DNA of 64,000 nucleotides from Mycolicibacterium alvei (lineage in GTDB: Bacteria; Actinomycetota; Actinomycetes; Mycobacteriales; Mycobacteriaceae). The stretch lies in NCBI RefSeq assembly GCF_010727325.1, contig NZ_AP022565.1, forward strand, positions 5,456,001-5,520,000, given 5' to 3'. A model generated the notes under the pieces. That model worked only from the letters and a program-made list of their open reading frames with translations, made no database searches and was not told the origin of the DNA. Below, in pieces: positions 8,480 to 17,515 of the stretch; positions within the stretch are counted from its first letter, which is position 1, and each line of letters opens with the position of its first letter. A program made the translations under genes and the position numbers.

Positions 8480-9022
8480 TTGACGACGACGACGACCGTT
8501 CCGCTTTTTCCCAACAGAAACTTCATGCAGGTGTGCTGGGTGGTGTTCGACCTTCGGGTTGCCATCGAATCCTGGTCCCGCAGTACGGGAGTGGGGCCGT
8601 TCTTCTGGTTCGACGGCGTGGACTGCGTTGATGGGCGCCACCGTGGCCGGCCCGCCCAGTTCCCGGCGGTCACGGCCGCGATCGCCTACGCCGGGGACCT
8701 GCAGATCGAGCTGGTCAGCCAGGACAACGACCAGCCGGGGGTGTTCCGCGACGTTTTCGGGAAGGGGCAGTCGGGACTGCACCACATGGCGTTGATCTGT
8801 ACCGACTACGAGTCCGAGCGCGACGCCTACATCGACGGGGGAGCGGAACTGGCGTTCGAGGGGAGGATCGGCAACAGCCGCACCTGTTGGATCGACACCA
8901 CACCCACACTCGGCTTCATGGTCGAGCTACTTGAGCCGAGCCCGGTGCGGGAGAAGGGGTTCGCGGCGATGCGGGCTGCCGCGCAATCGTGGGACGGCGC
9001 CGATCCCATCGCCAGATTCTGA
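8480..9022 (+). CDS. VOC/glyoxalase-like protein
   Basis: This 180-residue protein resembles the glyoxalase-like (VOC) family. It has FMQVCWVVFDLRVAIESW near the start, a central GQSGLHHMALIC strand, and TLGFMVELLEP near the end, which would supply His and Glu metal ligands. The start is TTG at 8480 behind GAAGGG; no ATG or GTG in frame fits better. It lies 11 nt after the dioxygenase and 5 nt before the ligase, inside the operon. It could be an isomerase, epimerase or lyase acting on a CoA ester. Confidence 0.75.
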   Translation: MTTTTTVPLFPNRNFMQVCWVVFDLRVAIESWSRSTGVGPFFWFDGVDCVDGRHRGRPAQFPAVTAAIAYAGDLQIELVSQDNDQPGVFRDVFGKGQSGLHHMALICTDYESERDAYIDGGAELAFEGRIGNSRTCWIDTTPTLGFMVELLEPSPVREKGFAAMRAAAQSWDGADPIARF

Positions 9023-9027
9023 CCCTG

Positions 9028-10659
9028 ATGGACGACACGGGCGACACGGCGCCGCCTTCCACATTCCCCCGGCTGTTCGCCGAGGTCGTCGCCGACCGGG
9101 CCGACCACGATGCGCTCATCTTCGCCGGGGAAACGCTCACCTACCGGCAGCTGGATCAGCGAACGAGCCGAATGGCGCGAGCGCTCTTGGCGATCGGGGC
9201 CGGAAAAGGCACCCGGATCGCGATCCTGGCCCCCGACAGCGCCCTGTTTCTCACCACGTTCTACGCGGCACTGCGCATCGGTGCACTCGTCACCCCGGTC
9301 AGCACGCTGACCACCCCCAGCGAACTCGCCCACATAGCCCGTACTAGTGACGCCCAGATTCTGATCGGGGCGCGTGGGTTCCTGACCCGCGACTTCGGCC
9401 AGAACCTCGAAGCGGCCCTGCCGGGTCTGAATGGCTGCAGGGCAGAGGCGCTTCGCCTCCCCACGGCACCGTATCTACGCTCGGTGTGGCTCGACGACGT
9501 CGCGGGACTGCCCTGGGCGCGGTCAGTCGAGGACCTACAGACGCGGGCCGACACCCCCGACGCCCCGGATGCCGCGCTGCTTGCGGCTGTGGAAGCCGAG
9601 GTCGCCCCTGGCGACGATGCATTCGTTGTGTACACCTCGGGTAGCACGGCCGCACCGAAGGCGGTGGTGCACGGCCAGTGGGCGGTCGCCCGTCAGCCCC
9701 GGGTCCTGGCCGCCTACTTCGACGTGCAAACCAGTGACCGCACCCTGTCGCTGTTGCCGGCCTTCTGGATGGGCGGCATCTCGGCGGCGCTGCAAGTGCT
9801 CAGCACCGGAAGCACTTTGGTGTATTCCACCAGTCCGGACATCGGCATTGTGCTCGACATCATCGAACGCCACAACGTCACCAACGTAGTCATCTGGCAC
9901 ATGCTGGCGAAGCTCCGGGCGGCGGCAACGCTGCGCGGTGTCGACCTCGACGCCATCAAGGTCACCACCGGTGCGACCCGTGACGCGGATGGCCACCCCA
10001 TCCCGAGGCACCTGCAGACCCGGATGCTCGGGATGTCCGAGAGCTTCGCGCCGCACAGCGCAGAATCGGTGACCACCCGGCTGCCCGAGTCGAAGTCCGG
10101 CGCCGCCGGCCGTGCCGTGAACGGAATCGAGCGTCGGGTGGTCGATCCGCAGACCGGTGTCGAGGTGCCTGCCGGCGCGGTCGGTGAGTTGCACCTGCGC
10201 GGGGGTGCGCTGATGACTGGCTTCTACAAGGTGCCCCGGGAGTCGGTCTTCACCCCCGACGGCTTCTTTCCGACCAATGACCTGGTCCGGATCGACGCCG
10301 ACGGCTACGCATTCTTCGTCGGCCGTACCAGCGACATGATCAAGACCAACTCGGCCAACGTGTCTCGTCTTGAGGTCGAGGCGGCCCTGAACGCACTACC
10401 CGAGGTGGAGCTGGCGGTGGTCGCCGGACTACCGGACCCAGAACTCGGCGAACTCGTCGCCGCCGCAGTCGTTCCGGCAGCGGGTAGCCATCCGAACGAG
10501 GCGGATCTGCGGACTGCCCTGCGCGAAACCTTGTCCAGCTTCAAGGTTCCGCGTCGCATCGTATTCATCACCCACGACGACATTCCCAGGACACCGACCG
10601 GGAAGGTGAAGCTCTTCGAGCTGACCGAATTGGTGACGGCGCACCTGGCGACATGTTGA
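9028..10659 (+). CDS. acyl-CoA synthetase / AMP-binding ligase (FadD-like)
   Basis: This 543-residue ANL-superfamily enzyme activates a carboxylic acid through an acyl-AMP to its CoA thioester. The P-loop is YTSGSTAAPK (residues 202-211). GMSESFAP is the A5-like motif, TNDLVRIDADGYAFFVGR carries the ribose-binding Asp and hinge, and PRTPTGKVKL near the end holds the adenylation Lys. Length is normal. The ATG at 9028 comes 5 nt after the previous stop. It overlaps an ATG at 10653 that is not the preferred start of the next gene. It probably supplies the CoA ester for the crotonase. Confidence 0.9.
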   Translation: MDDTGDTAPPSTFPRLFAEVVADRADHDALIFAGETLTYRQLDQRTSRMARALLAIGAGKGTRIAILAPDSALFLTTFYAALRIGALVTPVSTLTTPSELAHIARTSDAQILIGARGFLTRDFGQNLEAALPGLNGCRAEALRLPTAPYLRSVWLDDVAGLPWARSVEDLQTRADTPDAPDAALLAAVEAEVAPGDDAFVVYTSGSTAAPKAVVHGQWAVARQPRVLAAYFDVQTSDRTLSLLPAFWMGGISAALQVLSTGSTLVYSTSPDIGIVLDIIERHNVTNVVIWHMLAKLRAAATLRGVDLDAIKVTTGATRDADGHPIPRHLQTRMLGMSESFAPHSAESVTTRLPESKSGAAGRAVNGIERRVVDPQTGVEVPAGAVGELHLRGGALMTGFYKVPRESVFTPDGFFPTNDLVRIDADGYAFFVGRTSDMIKTNSANVSRLEVEAALNALPEVELAVVAGLPDPELGELVAAAVVPAAGSHPNEADLRTALRETLSSFKVPRRIVFITHDDIPRTPTGKVKLFELTELVTAHLATC

Positions 10660-10685
10660 CGAGCACCGACAAGGAGAAGCGGCAG

Positions 10686-11675
10686 ATGACCGAGCAGGCG
10701 CAGCGCAGTGCAGAGCCCAACGGCAGGCCTTCGGCAGAAGAGATCGTGCTGTACGAGAAGGACCCGAAGACCAAGATCGCCACGATCACCCTCGATCGCG
10801 CCGACGATCTCAACGCGATGACCATCGACGCCCAGCACCGGTACGCCGATCTGGTTCACTACGCCGGCATCGACGATGACGTAAAGGTTTTGGTGATCCG
10901 GGCCAACGGACCCAACTTGGGCAGCGGTGCCGACCTGAGCGAGCTGATGGACACCATGGCCGGTCGCGGTGAGGGCAGCATGAACCACGCCGTCCGGGTT
11001 CCCGATGACGTGGACGTGACCTACCCACCGGTGGGAACCTACCGCCGTCGTGCGTCGACCGTGCAGTACTACACCGATCCAGCCGCCGGAATGCGCAGCC
11101 TGCAGGACTTCAAGAAGATCAGCATCCTGGAGGTGCGTGGCTACTGCTACGGCTGGCATTTCTATCAGGCTGCCGACGCCGATATCGTGATCTCGGCTGA
11201 AGACGCTCTTTTCGGCCACGCGGCCTGGCGGTATGCGGGATTCGCTGCACGGCAATGGCAGTGGTGCAACACGATGGGCGCGCGCAAGTTCATGGAGATG
11301 GTGTTCACCGGCCGACCGTTCACCGCCAACGAAATGTACAACTGCAACTTCATCAACGCCGTGGTGCCGTTCGACGAGCTCGAGACGATGACCGAGAAGT
11401 ACGCGCTGGCCTGTTCGCGTACCCGGCCCACCGACACCGTCTTCGCCCAGAAGACGTTCTTCGAGATCTATAAACAGCATCAGGGTGAATACATGGGCAG
11501 TATCGTCTCGGGCCTTCTCGAATCGACCCTCGATCAGTTGCGGCCTGATCCCGACGCGCGCGGTATGGAACTGGACGAGGGCACGCTGGGCAACCTGACC
11601 GCCACCGTCAGGGACAACGACGGGCAGTTCCCCCCGGACTGGCGGCTGAGCCGGCGGGGCCGAGCCGCGCACTAG
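10686..11675 (+). CDS. enoyl-CoA hydratase/isomerase family protein (crotonase)
   Basis: This 329-residue crotonase-fold enzyme acts on CoA thioesters. The first oxyanion-hole segment is NLGSGADLSEL near residue 77 and the second is GYCYGWHFYQAADADIVI near residue 155. It is longer than the usual 260 residues because of an insert after residue 85 (MNHAVRVPDD...YRRRASTVQYY) and a C-terminal tail. Such inserts occur in crotonases that are not simple hydratases. The ATG at 10686 follows AAGGAGAAGCGGCAG and is preferred to the upstream ATG at 10653. The reaction may be hydration, isomerisation or C-C cleavage. Confidence 0.87.
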   Translation: MTEQAQRSAEPNGRPSAEEIVLYEKDPKTKIATITLDRADDLNAMTIDAQHRYADLVHYAGIDDDVKVLVIRANGPNLGSGADLSELMDTMAGRGEGSMNHAVRVPDDVDVTYPPVGTYRRRASTVQYYTDPAAGMRSLQDFKKISILEVRGYCYGWHFYQAADADIVISAEDALFGHAAWRYAGFAARQWQWCNTMGARKFMEMVFTGRPFTANEMYNCNFINAVVPFDELETMTEKYALACSRTRPTDTVFAQKTFFEIYKQHQGEYMGSIVSGLLESTLDQLRPDPDARGMELDEGTLGNLTATVRDNDGQFPPDWRLSRRGRAAH

Positions 11676-11686
11676 GAGAGCCAAAT

Positions 11687-13006
11687 ATGTTGGTAATCAA
11701 CAATGCCCAGGTCTTCGATGGCCGCAGGCTGCTTCCCGGCAGGCATGATGTCACGCTGGACGGGAACACGATCACCGCGATCGACGGCGCATCCGCGGTG
11801 GCTTCAGCAGCTTCAGGGGCGAGGGCGGTCGAGGTCGTCGACGCCGCAGGCATGACGTTGATGCCTGGTCTGATCAGCAGTCATCTGCACTCGGACTTCT
11901 ACAAGTTCAACATCGCCGACAGTGACCGACTCGGCAAGGAACGGCCACCCGGGGTTCTGATGGCGATCGGCGTACGTACCTGTCGGGTGCTGCTGGAGAG
12001 TGGGTTCACCGGGTTCTCCGGCGCATCGTGTTCGAACGATATCGACGCGCAACTGAAGATGGCCATCGACGAGGGCATCATCCCGGGGCCACGGATTCGG
12101 CCCTGTGGACACCACATCGGTACCACCGGCGACATGAACAACGGTGGCCGGTGGTGGAAGGCATATCTGACACCGGGAACCGACGTGTGTGCCGACGGTC
12201 CAGATGCCCTGCGCACGTTGGTCCGTCAGGAGATCAGCCACGGTGCCGAGACCATCAAGATCTTCGCCAGCGCCGGACATGGCCAGCCGAACCGGACGGT
12301 ACGCAACATGTCCCGTTCGGAGATCTCCTCGATCATCAGCACTGCACATGAGCGAGGGGCCAAAGTCCGGGCCCACGTGGCCGACAAGGCGATGATCATG
12401 GAGTGCCTCGAGCTCGGTCTCGATGTCGTCGACCACGGCGATGAGGTCGACGACGAGGTCATTGCCGCGATGGTCGAGACCGGGGCCTTCTGGGTGCCGA
12501 GCCTGATTTTCCTGCGGAGTGTGCTTGAGCTCGGGTACGGCGATAGTATGGGTGTGCGGCGGGAGCAGTACGACCACGTCCGCGCCATGCTTCCAGCAGC
12601 GCAGGCCGCCGGGGTCCGGATTCTGATCGGCGACGATTACAGCGGCGTATTTCGTGATCTGTTGGACGACGATCCGCTGGACCATCAGGTCGGCAACTAT
12701 GGCCGAGAATTCGCCTATTACAGCCAGATTGATGGTCTCGCACCCGAAGATGTACTGAGCTGGGGAACGCTCAATGCCGGTCAGCTGCTTGTTGACCCAC
12801 CCGCGCGGGTCGGACTGATCGAACCCGGCGCCCTGGCGGATCTCATCATCGTCGACGGCAACCCCGTGGACGATCCCTCATTGCTTGCCCGTCCCAACGA
12901 GTCGCTGCGCGCCGTCATCCGGGACGGAGTGCTGGTGATCGACCGCCTGGGTGACAGCGCAGCCGATCCTCCGGGTGCGGAGCTCGACAGTCTGCTGGCC
13001 CGGTAG
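11687..13006 (+). CDS. amidohydrolase family 1 (imidazolonepropionase/prolidase-like)
   Basis: This 439-residue binuclear-metal amidohydrolase has the HxH motif at residues 66-68 (SSHLHSDF). A Lys in ETIKIFASAG could be the carbamylated bridging residue. Later His ligands lie in RAHVADKA and VVDHGDE, and the catalytic Asp may be in IGDDYSG. The N- and C-terminal beta segments (VINNAQVFDG, DLIIVDGNP) form the usual composite sandwich. It follows the crotonase by 11 nt. Relatives hydrolyse amides, lactams or imides, so it may open a ring or amide bond. Confidence 0.87.
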   Translation: MLVINNAQVFDGRRLLPGRHDVTLDGNTITAIDGASAVASAASGARAVEVVDAAGMTLMPGLISSHLHSDFYKFNIADSDRLGKERPPGVLMAIGVRTCRVLLESGFTGFSGASCSNDIDAQLKMAIDEGIIPGPRIRPCGHHIGTTGDMNNGGRWWKAYLTPGTDVCADGPDALRTLVRQEISHGAETIKIFASAGHGQPNRTVRNMSRSEISSIISTAHERGAKVRAHVADKAMIMECLELGLDVVDHGDEVDDEVIAAMVETGAFWVPSLIFLRSVLELGYGDSMGVRREQYDHVRAMLPAAQAAGVRILIGDDYSGVFRDLLDDDPLDHQVGNYGREFAYYSQIDGLAPEDVLSWGTLNAGQLLVDPPARVGLIEPGALADLIIVDGNPVDDPSLLARPNESLRAVIRDGVLVIDRLGDSAADPPGAELDSLLAR

Positions 13007-13029
13007 TTCGCACCCAGATTCGAGGAGCA

Positions 13030-13782
13030 GTGCCTACAGTGCAAGATCAGAAGGTTGTTTTCATCACCGGTGCGGGTTCGGGCATCGGGCGCTCCGCAGC
13101 CGAGGCATTCGCCCGCCGTGGCTACGCGGTAGCGCTCGCCGATGTCGACGAGGAGGCCGGAGCCAAGGTCGAAGCGGAGCTGAGTCATTGGGGTGCTTGT
13201 ACGTTCGTGCCGTGTGACGTGACCGACGATGGGAGCGTCGCGGACGCGGTGGGCCGTACGGTCGCGCTGTACGGTCGCCTCGACGCGGCATTCAACTCGG
13301 CCGGCGTCGACGGCGAGCATGGCAAACTGACGGCCGAGGGCTCGATGGCGAACTGGAACCGGGTGATCGCCGTCGACCTCACCGGTACCTGGTCGTGCAT
13401 GCGACATCAGATCCCCCCGATCATCGAGGCGGGCGGCGGAGCGATCGTCAACTGCGCGTCGGTAGCAGGGTTGCGGGCCGCACCCACCGTGTCGGCCTAT
13501 ACCGCCGCCAAGCACGGTGTGGTCGGGTTGACCAGGGTGGCTGCGCGGGAGTACGCGAGTCAGGGTCTGCGGATCAACGCGATCTGTCCCGGCACCGTCG
13601 ACACCCCGATGTTCCGCGAGTCGATGTCGCCCGCAGTGATCGAAAACCTGCTCAACGCAGCACCTATCGGCCGTCTCGCCGAGGCCAGCGAGATCGCCGA
13701 TATCGCACTGTGGTTGTGCGATGACGCTCCCGGCTATCTGACCGGCCAGGCCATCGCGGTGGATGGGGGTATGGGAGCGTGA
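13030..13782 (+). CDS. SDR family oxidoreductase (classical)
   Basis: This 250-residue classical short-chain dehydrogenase has TGAGSGIGRSA at residue 13, NSAG near 93, and Ser-Tyr-Lys in NCASVAGLRAAPTVSAYTAAKHG. The acidic residue in ADVDE after beta-2 suggests NAD(H) preference. The GTG start at 13030 follows GAGGAGCA. Its stop overlaps the downstream P450 GTG by 4 nt, so the two are translationally coupled. It probably oxidises an alcohol, perhaps the P450 product. Confidence 0.9.
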   Translation: MPTVQDQKVVFITGAGSGIGRSAAEAFARRGYAVALADVDEEAGAKVEAELSHWGACTFVPCDVTDDGSVADAVGRTVALYGRLDAAFNSAGVDGEHGKLTAEGSMANWNRVIAVDLTGTWSCMRHQIPPIIEAGGGAIVNCASVAGLRAAPTVSAYTAAKHGVVGLTRVAAREYASQGLRINAICPGTVDTPMFRESMSPAVIENLLNAAPIGRLAEASEIADIALWLCDDAPGYLTGQAIAVDGGMGA

Positions 13783-15011
13783 CCGGTGCAGAAGGGATTC
13801 AGGTGTCCACACAACAGGTAGTGCCCTCCGACGACGTGTATTACGACCCATACGACCTCGACATCAACCGCGACCCGTATCCGACCTTTCGCAGGCTTCG
13901 GGATGAGGCGCCGCTCTACTACAACGAGCGGCATGACTTCTATGCGGTGAGCCGCCACGAAGACGTAGCGAAAGGGCTGTCGGACCGCAACACGTTCAAG
14001 TCGAGCCGCGGCAACATCCTCGAACTGATCAAGTCGGGCATGGAGATGCCGCCAGGGCTGGTCATTTACGAGGATGCGCCCACCCACACAATCCACCGCA
14101 AGCTGGTGTCGAAGATGTTCACGCCGAAGACGGTGGCGTCGCTGGAGCCGAAGATTCGGGCGTTCTCGGCGGCCTGCCTGGACCCGCTGGTGGGCACTGA
14201 CCGGTTCGACCTCATCGCCGAATTCGCTGCTCAGATGCCGATGCGGGTCATCGGCATGCTGCTCGGTATCCCCGAGGAGGATCAAGAGCAGATTCGCGAC
14301 CGCAGCGATGCGAACCTGCGGGTGGCCCCCGGCAAGGCGATGAAGTTCAAGCAGGACACCCTGGTTCGGGGCGGGGTGTTCGCCGACTACCTCGACTGGC
14401 GGGTGGACAACCCGTCCGACGACATCATGAGCGAGTTGCTGCACCTTGAGTTCGAGGACGAGACCGGCACCCAGCGGCGATTGACCCGCGATGAAATCCT
14501 GGCCTACGTCCAGGTCGTCGCCGGCGCGGGTAATGAAACCACCACGCGGCTGATCGGCTGGACGGCCAAGGTGCTGGCCGAATACCCCGATCAGCGTCGC
14601 GAACTCGTCGAGGACCGTTCGTTGATCCCGAATGCCGTCGAGGAGATCCTGCGTTTTGAGACACCTGCTCCGCATATCGGCCGATTCGTCGCGCTGGACA
14701 CGGAGTTTCACGGTCAGGCTGTTCCAGCCGGCAGCGCGATTCTGTTCGTGGCGGGCGCCGCCAATCGCGACGACCGGGTCTACGCAGACCCCGACCGCTT
14801 CGACATCCACCGCAAGGTCGCTTCGCCGCTCACCTTCGGGATGGGCGCGCATTTCTGCCTCGGTGCGGCACTGACCCGACTCGAAGGGCGTATCGCGCTC
14901 GAGGAGATGCTGACCCGCTTCCCGGAATGGGACGTCGACCTCGCGGCCGCAAATCTATCTCCCACATCCACCGTCAGGGGCTGGGAGCAGCTACCGTTAC
15001 TCATTTCATGA
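13779..15011 (+). CDS. cytochrome P450 (group A)
   Basis: This 410-residue class I P450 has the I-helix GAGNETTTR, the ExxR EEILRFE and the haem loop FGMGAHFCLGAALTRLE. It belongs to the same subgroup as the P450s at 2905 and 63400. The GTG at 13779 overlaps the SDR stop (GTGA). A GTG at 13803 has a better ribosome site (AGAAGGG) and gives an N-terminus closer to the paralogues, so the start is uncertain by eight codons. No ferredoxin lies next to it. Its electrons probably come from one of the ferredoxins elsewhere in the window. Confidence 0.92.
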   Translation: MTGAEGIQVSTQQVVPSDDVYYDPYDLDINRDPYPTFRRLRDEAPLYYNERHDFYAVSRHEDVAKGLSDRNTFKSSRGNILELIKSGMEMPPGLVIYEDAPTHTIHRKLVSKMFTPKTVASLEPKIRAFSAACLDPLVGTDRFDLIAEFAAQMPMRVIGMLLGIPEEDQEQIRDRSDANLRVAPGKAMKFKQDTLVRGGVFADYLDWRVDNPSDDIMSELLHLEFEDETGTQRRLTRDEILAYVQVVAGAGNETTTRLIGWTAKVLAEYPDQRRELVEDRSLIPNAVEEILRFETPAPHIGRFVALDTEFHGQAVPAGSAILFVAGAANRDDRVYADPDRFDIHRKVASPLTFGMGAHFCLGAALTRLEGRIALEEMLTRFPEWDVDLAAANLSPTSTVRGWEQLPLLIS

Positions 15012-15103
15012 GCGAATCCATCAGTGCCGGTCGGTGATTGCAGTACACCGACGGCTAGGCAAGAAATTCGACCGACATTACGACCACTGGAGTAAATGTA
15101 AAT

Positions 15104-15517
15104 ATGTTGTCACAACGGGCCGACGGGAAAATGATGACCGCTGAGGAAATCGTGCGTGCCGAGATCGCTGCGTGGGGTCGCAACGACGTCGACGAGGTGA
15201 TGAGCCACTTCGCCGAAGACGCCACCTTCGACATCGGGCCGGACTGGCCGAAGCTCTCCGGGCACGAGGCGATCCGCGAGATGATGAAGGTGTTCTTCGC
15301 CGGCGGGAACTGTGTCGACCTCAAAGTCCTGTACCTGGCCGTCGACGGTGATGTGGTGCTGATGGAGCGTACCGATTACTGGCTCGTGGAAGGTAAGCAG
15401 ATGAGCTGGCCGGTGATGGGCGCTTACGAGGTGAAAGACGGGAAGATCACGGCCTGGCGGGAGTACTTCTACCCACCCAAGGATCTTGGGGTGGACGGTG
15501 CTAGCGCACCTGAATGA
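15104..15517 (+). CDS. SnoaL/limonene-epoxide-hydrolase-like protein
   Basis: This 137-residue NTF2-fold protein has EIVRAEIAAWGRNDVDEVMSHF near the start, MERTDYW in the middle and GKITAWREYFYPP near the end. The Arg and Asp in ERTD match positions of the limonene-1,2-epoxide hydrolase catalytic Asp-Arg-Asp set. The second Asp (WRDYF in that family) is Glu here. As last gene after the P450 it could hydrolyse an epoxide, or act as an isomerase or cyclase. ATGs at 15131 and 15134 are alternative starts. It overlaps the convergent oxidoreductase gene by 17 nt. Confidence 0.8.
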   Translation: MLSQRADGKMMTAEEIVRAEIAAWGRNDVDEVMSHFAEDATFDIGPDWPKLSGHEAIREMMKVFFAGGNCVDLKVLYLAVDGDVVLMERTDYWLVEGKQMSWPVMGAYEVKDGKITAWREYFYPPKDLGVDGASAPE

Positions 15518-16466
15518 CCACTTTCCCCACCGCTTTCCCGGAGGCGACTTCGCGTAGCGCACCGGTGGTCTCCGCCAGCGGATAGACCGCGCCGATGTGC
15601 GGCTTCACCTTTCCGGTGGCCAATAGCTCTCCCAGTTCGGCCTCGTTGCGGGTGAACTCGTCCGGGGCGATGTCCTGGAATTGAAAGCCCAGCACCTGAA
15701 TCCCTTTGACCAGCACCAGGTTCAGCGGGATACGGGGGATGACGCCCGAGGCGTAGCCGATCGTCACGAACCGGCCGCCGCGGCGCAGTGTCCGCAACGC
15801 GGGCTCCGACAGGTCCCCGCCGACTGGATCGAGGACCGCGTGGGCGCCGTCGGGCAGCGCCTCCCGTAGGGCTGCACGCAGGTCGCCCCGAGTGTGGTTG
15901 ATCAGCGAAGCCGAACCGTATTGTGCTGCGGTGGAGAGCTTTTCATCAGAGGAGGCCACTGCGGTCACGCGGGCGCCCAGCGCCGTCGCGAGCTGGACCG
16001 CTGCCAAACCGACGCCGCCGCCGGCGCCGAGCACGATCACGTCGTCGCCGGGTTCGACCCGTGCCGCCGAGCGCAGCGTGTGATGCGCGGTGCGGTGCGC
16101 GACTCCGAACGCGGCCGCAACGCGTTCGTCCACCCCGTCGGGTATCCGGGCCAGCCCGGCGGGAGGAACGCATACCTGTTCGGCGAACGCACCGAACAAT
16201 CCGGTGCCGGTCACCCGGTCGCCCACGGTGAAACCATCAGTGTCACTGGCCACTTCGGTCACCACCCCGGCGAACTCGCTGCCTGGGATGAACGGCACCG
16301 GCACCGCGATCTGGTACTGGCCGGCGACGAGCAGCACGTCGGGAAAGTTGACCGCGGCTGCACCGACCTGAACCCGAACCTGGCCGGAAGCGAGCAGGGG
16401 AGTGGGGAGTTCCTCGATGCGGACCACCTCAGGTGGGCCGTATTCGGGGCAGACGGCGGCCTTCAC
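15501..16466 (-). CDS. zinc-independent NADPH:quinone oxidoreductase-like MDR protein
   Basis: This 321-residue medium-chain dehydrogenase/reductase lacks the structural-zinc Cys lobe, as in quinone oxidoreductases. The Rossmann motif is GAGGGVGLAAVQLA near residue 145, and GSEFAGVV is near 65. Its ATG overlaps the kinase stop by 4 nt, so it is the last gene of the TetR-ACAD-kinase operon. It would reduce an enone or quinone with NADPH. In this context it could act on an enoyl-CoA or an unsaturated ketone intermediate. Confidence 0.88.
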   Translation of the reverse strand: MKAAVCPEYGPPEVVRIEELPTPLLASGQVRVQVGAAAVNFPDVLLVAGQYQIAVPVPFIPGSEFAGVVTEVASDTDGFTVGDRVTGTGLFGAFAEQVCVPPAGLARIPDGVDERVAAAFGVAHRTAHHTLRSAARVEPGDDVIVLGAGGGVGLAAVQLATALGARVTAVASSDEKLSTAAQYGSASLINHTRGDLRAALREALPDGAHAVLDPVGGDLSEPALRTLRRGGRFVTIGYASGVIPRIPLNLVLVKGIQVLGFQFQDIAPDEFTRNEAELGELLATGKVKPHIGAVYPLAETTGALREVASGKAVGKVVIQVR

Positions 16467-17515
16467 CGGTAATCGGTGGATTCGGCGAGGTCAGCGGCGG
16501 ACTGCATCAGTTCGGTGACCACCGGACCGAACGCCAGCAACTTCTCGTCGTCGCCGGCCCGCTGAAAGCCCTGCTCCAGCACGATCGCCAGCTTCCACTT
16601 GGCGAGCACCAGGTAGTAATCGAGGTCGTCGACCTGACGTCCGGACACCTTGGCGTAGTGCGCCACGACGTCGTCACGCGACGGCATCCCGCGCATGTCG
16701 ACGTAACCCATCTCCGATAGTGCCGGGTTGTCCGTGTCGGAAGGCCAGCTCTGCACCATCCAGCCCAGGTCCAGTTTCGGATCCCCGACGGTACCCATCT
16801 CCCAGTCCACGATTGCGGCCATCGTGGCCGGGGCGCCGTGTCGGTACATCACGTTGGCGAACTGGTAGTCCCCGTGCATCAGGCCCGGAATGAAATCGAG
16901 TGGCTTGTGGGCACGTAGCCAGTCCGTGGCCACCTCAAGCCCGGGCAACTCACGGTTCTTGATCCGTTCGAGGAATCCGATCCAGCGAGAGACCTGGCGT
17001 TCGTGGAAGCCGTCGGGCCGACCGAGATCACCCAGCCCTTTTGCCTGCCAGTCGACCTTGGACAGCAGCGCAATTCCCTCTGCCAGTTGATAACTCAAAC
17101 CTGGACGGGTGCTCATATCGGTGTTGAACGGCTCTGGCCAGCGGCCGTGGGTGTCCATCGGGGACCAACCGTCGACGAATCCCATCAGATAGAACGGCCG
17201 GCCGAGCACCTGCGGGTCGGCGCACACCCCGACCGCGGCGGTGTGCGGGACGTCGGTTCCGTCGAGCGCCTCGATGATCCGCCATTCCCGCAGGATGCCC
17301 TTGTCCCGGTCCGGTGGTGCGCCCGCCGGCGGCATCCGCAGAACACAGGAATGCTCGCCACGGCGGATCTCGTAGATGACGTTCTGGGTTCCGCCGGACA
17401 GGAAGCGGGCCTCCAACGGCTCGCCCTTGCCCGCCAGTCCGGCGTCGTCCATCCAATCGGCAAGGCGCGCAGTATCGAGGCCGCGCACGAGAGGAGCGGA
17501 ATCAGATTGCGTCAC
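16463..17515 (-). CDS. aminoglycoside-phosphotransferase-fold kinase (ACAD10/11 APH-domain type)
   Basis: This 350-residue kinase of the APH fold has the catalytic loop MHGDYQFANV (near residue 220) and the metal-binding DWEMGTVGDPKLDLGW (near 240). FLSGGTQNVIYEI forms the nucleotide loop. It overlaps the adjacent acyl-CoA dehydrogenase by 4 nt. The same two domains are fused in mammalian ACAD10 and ACAD11, where the kinase phosphorylates 4-hydroxyacyl-CoA before the dehydrogenase domain acts; LvaA of Pseudomonas putida is a bacterial relative. A role in hydroxyacyl-CoA catabolism is therefore more likely than antibiotic resistance. Confidence 0.88.
   Translation of the reverse strand: MTQSDSAPLVRGLDTARLADWMDDAGLAGKGEPLEARFLSGGTQNVIYEIRRGEHSCVLRMPPAGAPPDRDKGILREWRIIEALDGTDVPHTAAVGVCADPQVLGRPFYLMGFVDGWSPMDTHGRWPEPFNTDMSTRPGLSYQLAEGIALLSKVDWQAKGLGDLGRPDGFHERQVSRWIGFLERIKNRELPGLEVATDWLRAHKPLDFIPGLMHGDYQFANVMYRHGAPATMAAIVDWEMGTVGDPKLDLGWMVQSWPSDTDNPALSEMGYVDMRGMPSRDDVVAHYAKVSGRQVDDLDYYLVLAKWKLAIVLEQGFQRAGDDEKLLAFGPVVTELMQSAADLAESTDYR

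Noticed and set aside
10305..11684. 459-residue minus-strand frame
   Set aside because: It runs antisense across the ligase and crotonase genes and shows no family motif.
16463..17515. Aminoglycoside resistance gene
   Set aside because: The kinase fold matches, but its 4-nt overlap with an ACAD10/11-type dehydrogenase points to acyl-CoA metabolism.
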